From a virus, in the IMG/VR virus record IMGVR_UViG_3300046010_005245, positions 1-31,538 of that record: DNA of 31,538 nucleotides. One strand, given 5' to 3'. Below the pieces are notes generated by a model. The model saw only the letters and a list, made by a program, of their open reading frames with translations, was not told where the DNA came from and did no database searches. The position numbers and the translations under genes are program-made. Shown here in pieces: positions 16,505 to 25,196 of this stretch. Within the stretch, counting starts at the first letter, position 1, and every line of letters starts with the position of its first letter.

Positions 16505-19500
16505 ATGTCAGCTTTAACCAGAATATTAAACAATCAGATCACCAACAGCACGATCATCGCTAGCCAGAAGATCGTCGCAGGATCTATTACTGGTAGTTTA
16601 TTTGCCAGCAACGTAACAGTACCAGGTGACTTCCTGATCACTGGTAACTTGTTTGTCCTAGGTACCAGTGCTTATACCACTATCGCCTCAACTAACACCT
16701 TTGTTAACGATCCCCTGATCGTGCTTAACAATGGTTTTGCGGGCACTAACACCTACGATGAAGGCCTGATATTTAATCGTGGATCAAGCCAAAATCGTGC
16801 ATTGATCTGGAGTGAATATTTCCAAGAATTCCGCCTCATAGGCACGACAGAAACTGGTACTGCTTATGGTAACGTAACGGTCAGCAACTATCAAAATTTA
16901 CATCTAGGTAATCTAACAGTTGATTATGATGCTAATGTAACAACAGCCCGTGCTTCAGGCAACATCACACAAACAGGTACAGGCTCACTACAAGGTGCAG
17001 ATTTTGCAGGTAACGTGGCCTTAAACGGTCCTTATGTAACGACCTCACAAGGATTGATTAATTTCTTAGATTCTGGTGTTACCACAGTTAATGTATTTGG
17101 CGCAGCCACAGCCATTGATCTAGGTGCTACGACTGGTACGCTAACCGTCAATAATCCAACAGTAGTTGGTACACAGTCAACACAAAACTTATATAACGCA
17201 GTTGCTACCACATTAAACTTTGCCAATGCAGCCTCTACATTAAACATTGGTGCTGATAGTGGTACATTGACTATTAGTAATCCTACAGTAGTTGGTGTAC
17301 TCGGTACACAAAACTTATATAACGCAGTTGCTACTACACTAAACTTTGCAGGTGCAGCCACAACATTAAACGTTGGTGCTAGCACTGGCACAGCTACGAT
17401 CAACAATCAGGTGCTGGCACTGCCTAATGCTTTCGCTCTACGTATCAATGGCGCTAATCCAACATTAGAGTCAACAGCCACCGGCACATTAAACCTATTC
17501 AATGCTAATATAACAACAGTAAACGCATTTGGTGCCGCAACTGATATTACCGTTGGTGCTACGACTGGTACAGCCAATATCAAGAATTTAATCACCAACA
17601 TCAGCGGGCAACTAAATGTCCTAGTTGGTACAGGTAGCACAACCACAGGCACTGGCGCAGTAGTAGTAACAGGTGGCGTGGGTATTAGCGGCAACTTAAA
17701 CCTTGGTGCAAACTTATTGGTAAATGGCCCCGCACTGTTTAATAACACAGTATCCACAGTAGGTATCTCCACATTCACTAATACCACTAACTCAACTGAT
17801 GCCAGCGGATCAACCGGTGCGCTAAGGATAGCGGGTGGTGCAAGTATTGCCAAGGACCTATGGGTTGGTGGTAATCTTTACGCAAGTAATATCTTTGGAG
17901 TCGTACATCAGGTCATCACTGTCCAAGATCCTTTGGTCTACTTTGATGCGGCCAATACATATCCTTACAACTATGATATTGGTTTCTACAGTAACTTCGT
18001 AGGACCAAACCCGATCGACAATACTGGCAATGTATATCAACACAGTGGTATTGTTCGTGATAATTCCGACAACACATGGAAATTCTTTAGTAATGTACGC
18101 AGCGAACCCGCAGGTACTGCTATATCGATTGATAGTGACACTATCTTTGACCCGATCCGTGCTGGTAATTTAACATTAACATATATACAAGAAGCAACAA
18201 CAGCTACTACTGGTGCGTTAATAGTAGGCGGTGGCGCTGGTATCGGTGGTAACATATTCCATACAGGCACACAGTTACAAACATCAGCACCTAATTATGT
18301 ATTTGCTACAACACCAACCACGGTTGATGCATTTAAAGCTGCGACTACATTAAATGTTGGTGCTAATAGTGGTACACTTACCATAGGTAATCCAACATTA
18401 GTTGGCACACAAACAACACAGGCATTATACAACACTGTCACTGACACATTAAACTTTGCTCGTGCAGCCAACATTACTATGGGTCATACGGATGGTACAA
18501 CTACACTACAAGGTAATGCTAACGTTCGTGCGGTAACACAGTCAACATCATTTACCAATGGTGCATTGGTAGTAGCTGGTGGCCTTGGTGTTGCAAGTAA
18601 TTTAAATATCAAGGGTGGTAGTTATTTAACTTTAGGTAAAGACCTAGCCGGTGGCGTGGTTTATCCAGAAGACGCAGTACAAGTCACGGCAAATGCCAAT
18701 TCAGCAAGTAGAATATCAATACAAAATCTTAGCAGTGATCAATCAGCTACTACAGAATTTATAGCGATGGCTGACAATGGATCTAATGAAGACAATTATA
18801 TTACTGTTGGTATAACCAGCAGTACATATAATTCAGCAGCACTTGCTCCTATTTTACAGCCAAACGATGGCTACACACGTTCTATTAGTAATTTAGTATT
18901 GATTGCCGGTGATGATGTTGTTATTGCAGCAAATGGAAGAAGCCAAGTTGGTGTTAGGATTAGTGCTAGCAATTCAAACGTTGGAGTACAATATTCTACA
19001 GAATCTACAACAGAAAAAACTGGTGCATTCACTGTAGTTGGCGGTGCGGGTATTGCTAAAGATTTGTATGTAGGTAAAGGCGCCACATTTAATAGTTTAA
19101 GAAGTACTAATCCGATTCAAGTCCTTAGCTCAACATCCGGTAACGTGGCGATATTTGCCAACGTAGCCACAACCTTAGCAGCATCAACAGAATACGTAGT
19201 CATTGGTGGTGGTAATACTGTAGTACAACCAGGTGTAACATTAAAAGTTGGCAGTATCACATCTATGATGATACCAACTGGTCCTACAGCCGGTAGACCA
19301 AGTAGCTTGTTTGGTGGTCCAGAATATGACGTACAAGGTATGTTCCGTTACAATACAACTATCAATAACATTGAGTTCTTTGATGGTACTAACTGGCAGT
19401 CTTCAGGTTCAACATTTACAGTTATCAGTGACAGACAGTTCAGTGGTAACGTAGCAGGCGGCTTTGGTAACGTTGACGGTACAAATACTAACTTTACTTT

Positions 19501-20128
19501 ACAAAGCTCAGCAACTACTGCTTCTACAATCATAAGTATTAACGGTGTCTTGCAGTTCCCAACTCTGGCTTACTCAGTAACTGGTTCAACATTGACATTT
19601 ACAGAACCACCAGCACCAAACGATGTAATTGATGCACGTGTATTAACAACCACAGCCACAGTTGCTTCGATCGCCAGCGGTAACGGTCTGAATCAATTTA
19701 TCGCTGATGATGCAGGGGCACAGATTTTTACTGGTACTAGCGCAACTACATTACGTGTAGAAGTCAACCCAGTGGGTGACATTGATATTAAAACTGGTAG
19801 TAAATTAACCTACGATCAGACAGCGGTTAATATTGCCGCTAATGCTACTCCATATGTGATCGCTACATTCTCGCAATCAACATATACCAGTGCAAAATAT
19901 CAAATACAAGTCAGGAAAGGCAGCACAAACTTCCAATCTATGGAAGCTCTGGTACTAACAGACAAAGCAGGTAATGCTTATGTAACAACTTATGCTGTGG
20001 TTAATAACGGTACAGAAATGGGCACACTATCAGCTAACGTATTATCTGGTAACGTTAACCTATGGTTTACTAGCGTAACTAACATGACCAATGCTAACGT
20101 TAAAGCATTTGGTACTTACATTATCTAA
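16505..20128 (+). CDS. Very large tail fibre protein with repeated beta modules
   Basis: At 1207 residues this is the largest gene in the window. The N-terminal region (about 43-112) has GNLFVLGTSAYTT, NDPLIVLNNGFAG and LIFNRG...ALIWSEYF, the module also seen in the 9151 protein. Residues about 190-300 carry tandem 42-residue repeats (QNLYNAVATTLNFA). Five copies of a 'TGAxxVxGGxGIxxxLxVG' motif follow at about 379, 437, 568, 682 and 840. Residues about 455-545 hold VYQHSGIVRDNSDNTWKFF, shared with the 13535 gene. Near the C-terminus (about 925-1048) is the shared cassette FRYNTTINNIEFFDGTNW plus IISINGVLQFPTLAYSV. Low complexity throughout, few charges. No Shine-Dalgarno better than CGGAAACC is seen. 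Probably a long trimeric fibre for host recognition. Confidence 0.72.
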   Translation: MSALTRILNNQITNSTIIASQKIVAGSITGSLFASNVTVPGDFLITGNLFVLGTSAYTTIASTNTFVNDPLIVLNNGFAGTNTYDEGLIFNRGSSQNRALIWSEYFQEFRLIGTTETGTAYGNVTVSNYQNLHLGNLTVDYDANVTTARASGNITQTGTGSLQGADFAGNVALNGPYVTTSQGLINFLDSGVTTVNVFGAATAIDLGATTGTLTVNNPTVVGTQSTQNLYNAVATTLNFANAASTLNIGADSGTLTISNPTVVGVLGTQNLYNAVATTLNFAGAATTLNVGASTGTATINNQVLALPNAFALRINGANPTLESTATGTLNLFNANITTVNAFGAATDITVGATTGTANIKNLITNISGQLNVLVGTGSTTTGTGAVVVTGGVGISGNLNLGANLLVNGPALFNNTVSTVGISTFTNTTNSTDASGSTGALRIAGGASIAKDLWVGGNLYASNIFGVVHQVITVQDPLVYFDAANTYPYNYDIGFYSNFVGPNPIDNTGNVYQHSGIVRDNSDNTWKFFSNVRSEPAGTAISIDSDTIFDPIRAGNLTLTYIQEATTATTGALIVGGGAGIGGNIFHTGTQLQTSAPNYVFATTPTTVDAFKAATTLNVGANSGTLTIGNPTLVGTQTTQALYNTVTDTLNFARAANITMGHTDGTTTLQGNANVRAVTQSTSFTNGALVVAGGLGVASNLNIKGGSYLTLGKDLAGGVVYPEDAVQVTANANSASRISIQNLSSDQSATTEFIAMADNGSNEDNYITVGITSSTYNSAALAPILQPNDGYTRSISNLVLIAGDDVVIAANGRSQVGVRISASNSNVGVQYSTESTTEKTGAFTVVGGAGIAKDLYVGKGATFNSLRSTNPIQVLSSTSGNVAIFANVATTLAASTEYVVIGGGNTVVQPGVTLKVGSITSMMIPTGPTAGRPSSLFGGPEYDVQGMFRYNTTINNIEFFDGTNWQSSGSTFTVISDRQFSGNVAGGFGNVDGTNTNFTLQSSATTASTIISINGVLQFPTLAYSVTGSTLTFTEPPAPNDVIDARVLTTTATVASIASGNGLNQFIADDAGAQIFTGTSATTLRVEVNPVGDIDIKTGSKLTYDQTAVNIAANATPYVIATFSQSTYTSAKYQIQVRKGSTNFQSMEALVLTDKAGNAYVTTYAVVNNGTEMGTLSANVLSGNVNLWFTSVTNMTNANVKAFGTYII
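17129..17380 (+). repeat. Tandem 126-base coding repeat in fibre gene
   Basis: Two strongly similar copies are about 126 bases (42 codons) apart; the shared run CACAAAACTTATATAACGCA starts at 17181 and again at 17307. Weaker copies lie upstream (from about 17080) and near 18310-18480. The near-identity at DNA level suggests recent duplication or gene conversion. Confidence 0.75.
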
Positions 20129-20138
20129 TAGGTAAAAT

Positions 20139-20879
20139 ATGCTCCAACTAGCTAGGAAATATAGAAGAAATTACACAGGCGAAGATATTATTGTTGAGCG
20201 CAAGCATGAAGGGCAGAAATGGTGGGACGTTACTGAAACTATCCCCAACATGGTCACTAATAACCAAATATCAAATCGAGCTGTGGTTATTGGTAACGGC
20301 CCCGGCCGTTTACCGTTTAATCTTAACAATCTAAAAACCCCACAAGGTCTATTAGGTGCTACAACTGTACAGACCTACGGTTGCAATGCTTTATATAGAG
20401 ATTTTACTCCTGACTTTCTGGTAGCCACAGGCAACAGCGGTATCATACCTGAAATTGCCGATAGTGCTTATGTAAATAATAATATTGTTTATACTAATGC
20501 AATTCATTTGCTAGAGCATCCTAGTAAGTTTTATTTAATCCCTCATGATCCTTATGCAGATGCGGGCACAGTAGCGGCTTATATCGCTGCATTCGATGGC
20601 CATACGAGGATTTACCTAATAGGATTCGATGGCTACGATTTAGAAGGGCATAACAGTAATATCTATGCAGATACCAATGGCTATGACCCAAAATGGACTG
20701 TTGAAATCAATGGCGATAAATTTATCAACAATAGAGCACAGCTATTTAACACATATACTGATGTTGATTTTGTGTGGGTTACTCAACATGGTAAAAGTAC
20801 AGTACCAGAAAAATTAAAATGGTGCAATAATCATAGACAAATTAGTTTTCGTGATTTAGTCTTAGAGTGTGATCTATAA
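20139..20879 (+). CDS. Putative nucleotide-sugar-binding or transferase-like enzyme
   Basis: A 246-residue soluble protein. Residues 49-56, VVIGNGPG, follow a predicted strand and look like a nucleotide-binding loop. YGCNALYRDFTPDFLVA (about 80-96) and HTRIYLIGFDGYDLEGH (about 155-171) complete a Rossmann-like pattern. The arrangement GNGP...CNALYRDF...IYLIGFDGY resembles DUF115-type proteins and family GT42 sialyltransferases, which share a GNGPS...IYLSGIDFY layout. That link is from memory and uncertain. It directly follows the largest fibre gene (10 bases) with weak AGGT upstream, so it may modify fibres or the host surface. Its stop overlaps the stop of the opposite Nudix gene by six bases. 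Confidence 0.5.
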   Translation: MLQLARKYRRNYTGEDIIVERKHEGQKWWDVTETIPNMVTNNQISNRAVVIGNGPGRLPFNLNNLKTPQGLLGATTVQTYGCNALYRDFTPDFLVATGNSGIIPEIADSAYVNNNIVYTNAIHLLEHPSKFYLIPHDPYADAGTVAAYIAAFDGHTRIYLIGFDGYDLEGHNSNIYADTNGYDPKWTVEINGDKFINNRAQLFNTYTDVDFVWVTQHGKSTVPEKLKWCNNHRQISFRDLVLECDL

Positions 20880-21326
20880 AACTGTTTCTAAAGTCTTAAT
20901 TTTTTTCATAACAGCAGTAAAATTAATAGTGCGCCAAACTCCAGGATGTAGGGGTTTTGGATGATCTTCTAGGCTCACCCATGAGTATCCACGGTGTTCA
21001 TAGTTCAATATGGGAACGAATTCTTCTTCTACAGGTATGAGAAAAGTATGATAGGCAAAATATCCGTTATCGCTGGTAAATTTTTCTATGGGTATGACCT
21101 TGACTTCCTGGAACTCATAGCCGAGTTCTTCCTTGAGTTCACGGGTTAGAGACCCAAGTATCTGTTCATTGGCATCGATCTTGCCACCAGCTAATCCCCA
21201 GGTGCCTGCATATTTGGTGCTGTTGCGCAGTAGAAATAGATAACGGTGAGTTGATATTGAATAGATGAAAGTGCCTACACCTTCTATATGACTAGAGTCC
21301 ACAGACCGTTTTTGTTTTTTTTGCAT
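20874..21326 (-). CDS. Nudix hydrolase
   Basis: Read from the ATG at 21326, the product has 150 residues. It contains a complete Nudix box, GX5EX7REUXEEXGU, at residues 48-70: G48, E54, then RELKEELGY (62-70). The glutamates of the REUXEEXGU helix bind the metal ions that hydrolyse a nucleoside diphosphate linked to another group. The preceding TKYAGTWGLAGG is also typical. A TTG start at 21368 would add 14 residues but would begin inside the neighbour and upstream of the likely transcription start, so it is disfavoured. No clear Shine-Dalgarno is seen. Substrate is not predictable; T4 NudE and marine phage Nudix (MazG-adjacent) enzymes are distant comparisons. Confidence 0.9.
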   Translation of the reverse strand: MQKKQKRSVDSSHIEGVGTFIYSISTHRYLFLLRNSTKYAGTWGLAGGKIDANEQILGSLTRELKEELGYEFQEVKVIPIEKFTSDNGYFAYHTFLIPVEEEFVPILNYEHRGYSWVSLEDHPKPLHPGVWRTINFTAVMKKIKTLETVL

Positions 21327-21331
21327 AAATA
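21324..21331 (+). promoter_or_regulatory. Late-type box CATAAATA before homing endonuclease gene
   Basis: CATAAATA ends 18 bases before the ATG at 21349, with AAAGGAAT between. It overlaps the start codon of the opposite Nudix gene. Confidence 0.6.
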
Positions 21332-21348
21332 ATAATAAAGGAATATAA

Positions 21349-22065
21349 ATGATATTTATAGATAACAAATATACTAAGATTTATTATAACATAATTAATT
21401 CTGCCAAAGCAACCTCACTAATGGATGGATATTTAGAACAACATCATATTATACCTAAATCACTTGGTGGGTTGAATACGGTTGATAATCTTATTAATTT
21501 AACAGCAAGACAACATTTTGTATGTCATTGGTTATTAACTAAAATGGTAGTTGGTAAAGATAAGAAAAAAATGATTTTTGCTATTAATAGGATGTTGTCA
21601 GCCACAATACATCAGCAAAGATATAAAATTACAGGAAGAAAATACGAATTGCTTAAAATACAATTTTCTAAAATTAATCCATTTAACGATAAAGATTGGC
21701 AAAAATTGCAAAGAAAAAATAATCATATTGGTAAAAAGAGATCAGAAGAATCCAAACAAAAACTTAGAGATGCTTGGGCAAAAAATAGAGAAAATAGAAT
21801 AGGAATTAACCACCCATCATATGGCAAAGTTAGAACTAAAGAAACTTTAAAAAAAATGTCAGAATCAATGAAAGGAAAATTAGTTAAAGAAAAGAATCCA
21901 ATGTATGGAAAAACTCACAGCATTGAAGTTAAAAATTTTCTGTCAGAACGACTATTAAAAAATCCTATTCCTAAAAAATATATCTATTGTGAGTATTGTG
22001 ACAGTACTATTGATGCTGGAAATTACAAAAGATGGCATGGTGATGTTTGTAAATTAAAGAACTAA
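21349..22065 (+). CDS. Free-standing HNH homing endonuclease with NUMOD3 motifs
   Basis: A 238-residue, Lys-rich protein. The HNH core is EQHHIIPKSLGG (H32, H33), then VDNLINLTARQHFVCHWLL (about 45-63) with N50 and H56/H60. Three NUMOD3-type DNA-binding repeats follow: GKKRSEESKQKLRDAW (about 128-143), NHPSYGKVRTKETLKKMSE (about 154-172) and NPMYGKTHSIEVKNFLSE (about 183-200). A C-terminal zinc-finger-like element has C214, C217, H230 and C234. Architecture matches phage homing endonucleases that move between genomes by cutting a site in a related phage. It is more AT-rich than its neighbours, a sign of transfer. It overlaps gp15 by 12 bases, tail to tail. No interrupted gene was found, so it is free-standing rather than intron-borne. 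Confidence 0.92.
   Translation: MIFIDNKYTKIYYNIINSAKATSLMDGYLEQHHIIPKSLGGLNTVDNLINLTARQHFVCHWLLTKMVVGKDKKKMIFAINRMLSATIHQQRYKITGRKYELLKIQFSKINPFNDKDWQKLQRKNNHIGKKRSEESKQKLRDAWAKNRENRIGINHPSYGKVRTKETLKKMSESMKGKLVKEKNPMYGKTHSIEVKNFLSERLLKNPIPKKYIYCEYCDSTIDAGNYKRWHGDVCKLKN
21353..21360 (-). promoter_or_regulatory. Late promoter TATAAATA (minus) for Nudix gene
   Basis: On the minus strand this is an exact match to the T4 late consensus. It lies inside the first codons of the HNH gene and 26 bases before the Nudix ATG. Predicted transcription start is near 21347. Confidence 0.7.
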
Positions 22066-23469
22066 CGTAAATGTTCCTGCTTTATACTCGCCTTCATAGC
22101 TTTTTATCCATTGAGATTGATTCCACTTGTATTGAGTTCCGGTATTGAGATTACTTACATATTGTAGCGTCGTGTCTGTGCGGCTGTCAAATGAAACAGC
22201 CCAATTTGTACCATTGTATTGTATGATATCGTTGGCATGGGCTACTAATTGCAGACCATCGATACCAGTCCAAATTGGAGCGCCATCTCCAGGAGCATTG
22301 TCAAAACTTCCGATATCATCCAAGATCAGATAACGTGTGCCATTGACTGCTGATTGAGCTAACGATACAGCGGAATCTTTGCGAGGATCAACGATGGCAT
22401 CGATCGGTGATAAGGTATTAGAGGGTTTGGTATCTATGTCAACATTGAAAATCAATAGGCTGTCATCGGTTGGGTGATAGCTGACCGTGCCAATGACTTC
22501 ATTGAGGCCATCTTCCTGCAGGAGTCGGACCTGGCTGACGCCATTCTGCAGTTCACCGTAGACACTGATCAAGCTACGCCATATGTCTTTGGTTCCTACC
22601 TTGGTTGGGGTTTCTAATGTTGGTGGATCTCTTGGGTCAGCAATCTCACTGATCTTGAGCAAGGTCAGCTGATTACCGATCAGCAATACTCCATACATCA
22701 GCGGAGTGAAATACTGTCTACGACCTAGTAGATTGTCTTCACTCATCACATCAGCACTGAGATTACCATCGCTGTCGTGTATGCTGGCGATGATCTTCTG
22801 TATGACTCCCAGCTTCTTGATCTTAGCTGGTGGGCTGATCCAAACGGGCAATTTAAATGTCAAGGTAGCCACATCGATAGGATTTTCAGTACCAATCGGC
22901 ACGCTACGGCTAGTCCAATTAGGTGATTCCAGATAGACCACACTTAGGCTGGTCCAGTCAATGTAGTTGTCTGTCGATTGTATTTCCAGTGCTGGGTTAA
23001 ACAGCACCATCAATTGTTCTAATAGCTGTAGTTTCTGTTTGGTGTTTGATGTCCATATATCTAATTTTAAATCTATAGTGTAAGGTACAGGCATCAGGCG
23101 TTCGATGCTGAAGGCATTACCTTGGCGATTTTCGTACTCCATGGTGTCTTCATTGTAATAGCGTTCTCTGATCTGCATCTTGCCAATAAAAGTAGGATCC
23201 TGTACGCGATCGCGATCATAGGTGATGTTATTGATCCAAGCAGCCATGGCTGGTACTGTGGGTAACATATTACCAGCGGTATTTTGGCTAAGTATGGTCT
23301 GCACCTGGCGACTGCTGTCGCCATAGTAAACAGGCACACGTTGTAGAGTAGTATTGCCTTGGCGATCCTGCCCGAACTCTACTTGGAATCCTGATACCAT
23401 CCTAATGAACTGCGCAAGGAATCGCTCTATCTGGGCATCATAAAAAAATTGAATATTAGCTGTGGCCAT
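22054..23469 (-). CDS. gp15: Tail sheath stabiliser and completion protein (T4 gp15 family)
   Basis: A 471-residue protein (T4 gp15 is 272) that caps the tail and joins it to the neck. The N-terminus, IQFFYDAQIERFLAQFIRM, parallels the FYNSSFRRY start of T4 gp15, and LQRVPVYYGD (about residues 43-52) matches its RVPITYAS. The middle has MPVPYTIDLKLDIWTSNT and QLLEQLMVLFNPALEIQ (about 126-162), matching the SPIKMIYELSIFT and VEQILPYFQP blocks. VATLTFKLPVWISPPAK (about 200-216) matches the family end of that domain. The extra C-terminal half, with SVYGELQNGVSQVRLLQEDG then a beta-rich tail, is as in marine relatives. It follows gp14 by two bases, so both come from one minus-strand transcript. 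Confidence 0.85.
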   Translation of the reverse strand: MATANIQFFYDAQIERFLAQFIRMVSGFQVEFGQDRQGNTTLQRVPVYYGDSSRQVQTILSQNTAGNMLPTVPAMAAWINNITYDRDRVQDPTFIGKMQIRERYYNEDTMEYENRQGNAFSIERLMPVPYTIDLKLDIWTSNTKQKLQLLEQLMVLFNPALEIQSTDNYIDWTSLSVVYLESPNWTSRSVPIGTENPIDVATLTFKLPVWISPPAKIKKLGVIQKIIASIHDSDGNLSADVMSEDNLLGRRQYFTPLMYGVLLIGNQLTLLKISEIADPRDPPTLETPTKVGTKDIWRSLISVYGELQNGVSQVRLLQEDGLNEVIGTVSYHPTDDSLLIFNVDIDTKPSNTLSPIDAIVDPRKDSAVSLAQSAVNGTRYLILDDIGSFDNAPGDGAPIWTGIDGLQLVAHANDIIQYNGTNWAVSFDSRTDTTLQYVSNLNTGTQYKWNQSQWIKSYEGEYKAGTFTLVL

Positions 23470-23471
23470 CT

Positions 23472-25130
23472 TTAGTTATCCGCTGAAGGACGTAGTGCTT
23501 GACTCAAGCTCTGACGTTCATTGACTACATTTGTGTAAATTGTATATTCTAACACACTGCCAATTGGCAATGGGCTTGCATCTGCTATAGTAGCACTTGA
23601 TACTACGCCAGTCAGGTTACCAGCTAAGGTATAACTCGCACTTGATGCATTGGCCGCAGTTACGATGTAACTGCCATTAAAAGCTGTGCTACCAGCTACA
23701 CCTGCTATCAAGATATCTTGACCTACTACGAACGGTGTAGTTGATTGGCTAGCGAATCGTATAGTAGCATTACCACCCGTGGCCGTAGCAGATGTTATCC
23801 TTAGCTTTCTTGGATACAGTGGACCAGTGATAGTAACAGCTATATTACCACTGCTGTTAGATATAGTATTAGTGATAGGTAATCCGTCTAGACGAGTTCT
23901 AGCACCATAGGTGCTGTTGTATGGAACTTTAACGACCACTGTCTTGGTAGATAGTGTAAACGATAATGTAGCCGCATTGGCAGCTGGAACGTATGAATTT
24001 GAGATACGTATAGCATCCCAAGCTGCACTGTTGCTCATGAACTGATTAGTGTCGTTGATAAATCCACTTAGTTGTGTTTGATTCTCCGTGCCCGGTGTTA
24101 GGTTAGTTCTCACTGAATCCTCTACTTTGACCCAACGGCGACCATCATATCGGAACAGCCTATTAGGTATGTAATCTAAACGTAGATGGTAGTCGCCTTG
24201 TCCTGGAGCAGCTGGGAACGCGATACCAGCGGCCACTGTGGCACCGTTTGGTGGTAGTGCATCTCCAGTGAGATAACCTTCTATCTTTACTGCTGACGTC
24301 AATGTCTGTGCGCTGGCATCTGCGATGTTTGAGCTGGCATCAGGACTCATGTCACTGGCATCTAGCGCACCAGGATCAACAGGTAATCCATGTGCGTTAA
24401 CATTTTCAGTATAGAACGTGCTGGTGTCATAGCCACTCTTAGGTACATCTTGTTCTGCACGAGTGACGATAGCATCATTGATCTCGATGTATTTGTTATA
24501 GGTGCTGATAACTTCGCCTAGAGTATTGGTATTTGTTTCGTCGTTGCTGGCTGGTAAATTATTAAGTATGTCTTTGTATTCTTGGCTGTCTACCAATGGT
24601 TGTAGTTTAACACGCCATAGGTGCGGCCACCAAGTCTGTGCGAATCCTTCCGCGGCACGGCTAGCGTCATTGACCACATAGAAGCGTTTGAGTGCGGCGC
24701 CAATACCTTCATCCAATGGATAGTAGTCTATTAGATTTGGTAGTTCTAGCACATCACCTACCATGAGCTTGCGTCCGATGACGTCAATCATGTCATCATA
24801 GTGGAACACAGAAAACATGGTGTCGCCAGTTAGGAATAGACCAAACTGCGTTAGATCAAAGTCATTGTCATTGATACGATAGATAGTTCGCATGGTATAG
24901 ATACTAGTATCATACTTGCGATCACGGTTTTCTAAAAACAATAGATCTTGGATACCAGTGATGCCCGTAGCACCCGTTTCTGTAGCACTGGCATTGGCCT
25001 GTGCCAATGGACCTAGATATTTGTGGACATAGACGTCAACGCCACCCACGGTGAACATTTCACTCATTGTCTTGTTGATGAATTTATCGTCGTTGCCTTT
25101 GGTTGGCTTGTATAAACTTAAACGTGGCAT
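23472..25130 (-). CDS. gp14: Neck protein (T4 gp14 family)
   Basis: A 552-residue protein, about twice T4 gp14 (256), that helps form the neck joining head and tail. Family-like parts are FINKTMSEMFTVGGVDVYVH (about residues 17-36), DFDLTQFGLFLTGDTMFSVF (about 91-110), VGDVLELPNLIDYYPLDEG (about 125-143) and RFYVVNDASRAAEGF (about 149-163) before WPHLWRVKLQPL. This resembles T4 gp14 (SNFGMQVQDEVTLSIN, EGDLIYFP). The extra length includes an Ala/Ser/Thr-rich beta domain (about 440-520) that may be an added surface or binding domain. The ATG is preceded by TAGGATT and a late promoter. It lies on the minus strand, opposite to gp13. Confidence 0.82.
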   Translation of the reverse strand: MPRLSLYKPTKGNDDKFINKTMSEMFTVGGVDVYVHKYLGPLAQANASATETGATGITGIQDLLFLENRDRKYDTSIYTMRTIYRINDNDFDLTQFGLFLTGDTMFSVFHYDDMIDVIGRKLMVGDVLELPNLIDYYPLDEGIGAALKRFYVVNDASRAAEGFAQTWWPHLWRVKLQPLVDSQEYKDILNNLPASNDETNTNTLGEVISTYNKYIEINDAIVTRAEQDVPKSGYDTSTFYTENVNAHGLPVDPGALDASDMSPDASSNIADASAQTLTSAVKIEGYLTGDALPPNGATVAAGIAFPAAPGQGDYHLRLDYIPNRLFRYDGRRWVKVEDSVRTNLTPGTENQTQLSGFINDTNQFMSNSAAWDAIRISNSYVPAANAATLSFTLSTKTVVVKVPYNSTYGARTRLDGLPITNTISNSSGNIAVTITGPLYPRKLRITSATATGGNATIRFASQSTTPFVVGQDILIAGVAGSTAFNGSYIVTAANASSASYTLAGNLTGVVSSATIADASPLPIGSVLEYTIYTNVVNERQSLSQALRPSADN

Positions 25131-25150
25131 TACAGAATCCTATTATCTAG

Positions 25151-25158
25151 TATTTATC
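25151..25158 (-). promoter_or_regulatory. Late promoter GATAAATA (minus) for gp14-gp15
   Basis: The minus strand reads CGATAAATACTAG. The box ends 21 bases before the gp14 ATG, giving an inferred 15-base leader with TAGGATT, the geometry of the plus-strand late promoters. Confidence 0.75.
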
Positions 25159-25162
25159 GACA

Positions 25163-25191
25163 TTGACAAGCTAGCCAAAATGTGTTATACT
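25163..25191 (+). promoter_or_regulatory. Sigma70 promoter TTGACA-N17-TATACT
   Basis: A perfect -35 element (25163-25168), a 17-base spacer and a TATACT -10 (25186-25191). It lies back to back with the minus-strand late box, only four bases away. Transcription should start at about 25197-25199, at the start codon of the next gene. Such promoters are read by unmodified host RNA polymerase and usually mark early phage genes. Confidence 0.88.
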
Positions 25192-25196
25192 GTATC

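Noticed and set aside
17032-17853. Long minus-strand open frames opposite the largest fibre gene
   Set aside because: They are shadows caused by the repetitive, stop-poor fibre sequence; no ribosome sites, and protein content is low-complexity Val/Pro/Ala.
21327-21368. TTG start at 21368 for the Nudix gene
   Set aside because: It would begin before the exact TATAAATA promoter and add residues unlike the Nudix fold; the ATG at 21326 is after the predicted transcription start.
21349-22065. Group I intron around the HNH/NUMOD3 gene
   Set aside because: Flanking genes (Nudix and gp15) are complete and on the opposite strand, and no split gene is seen.
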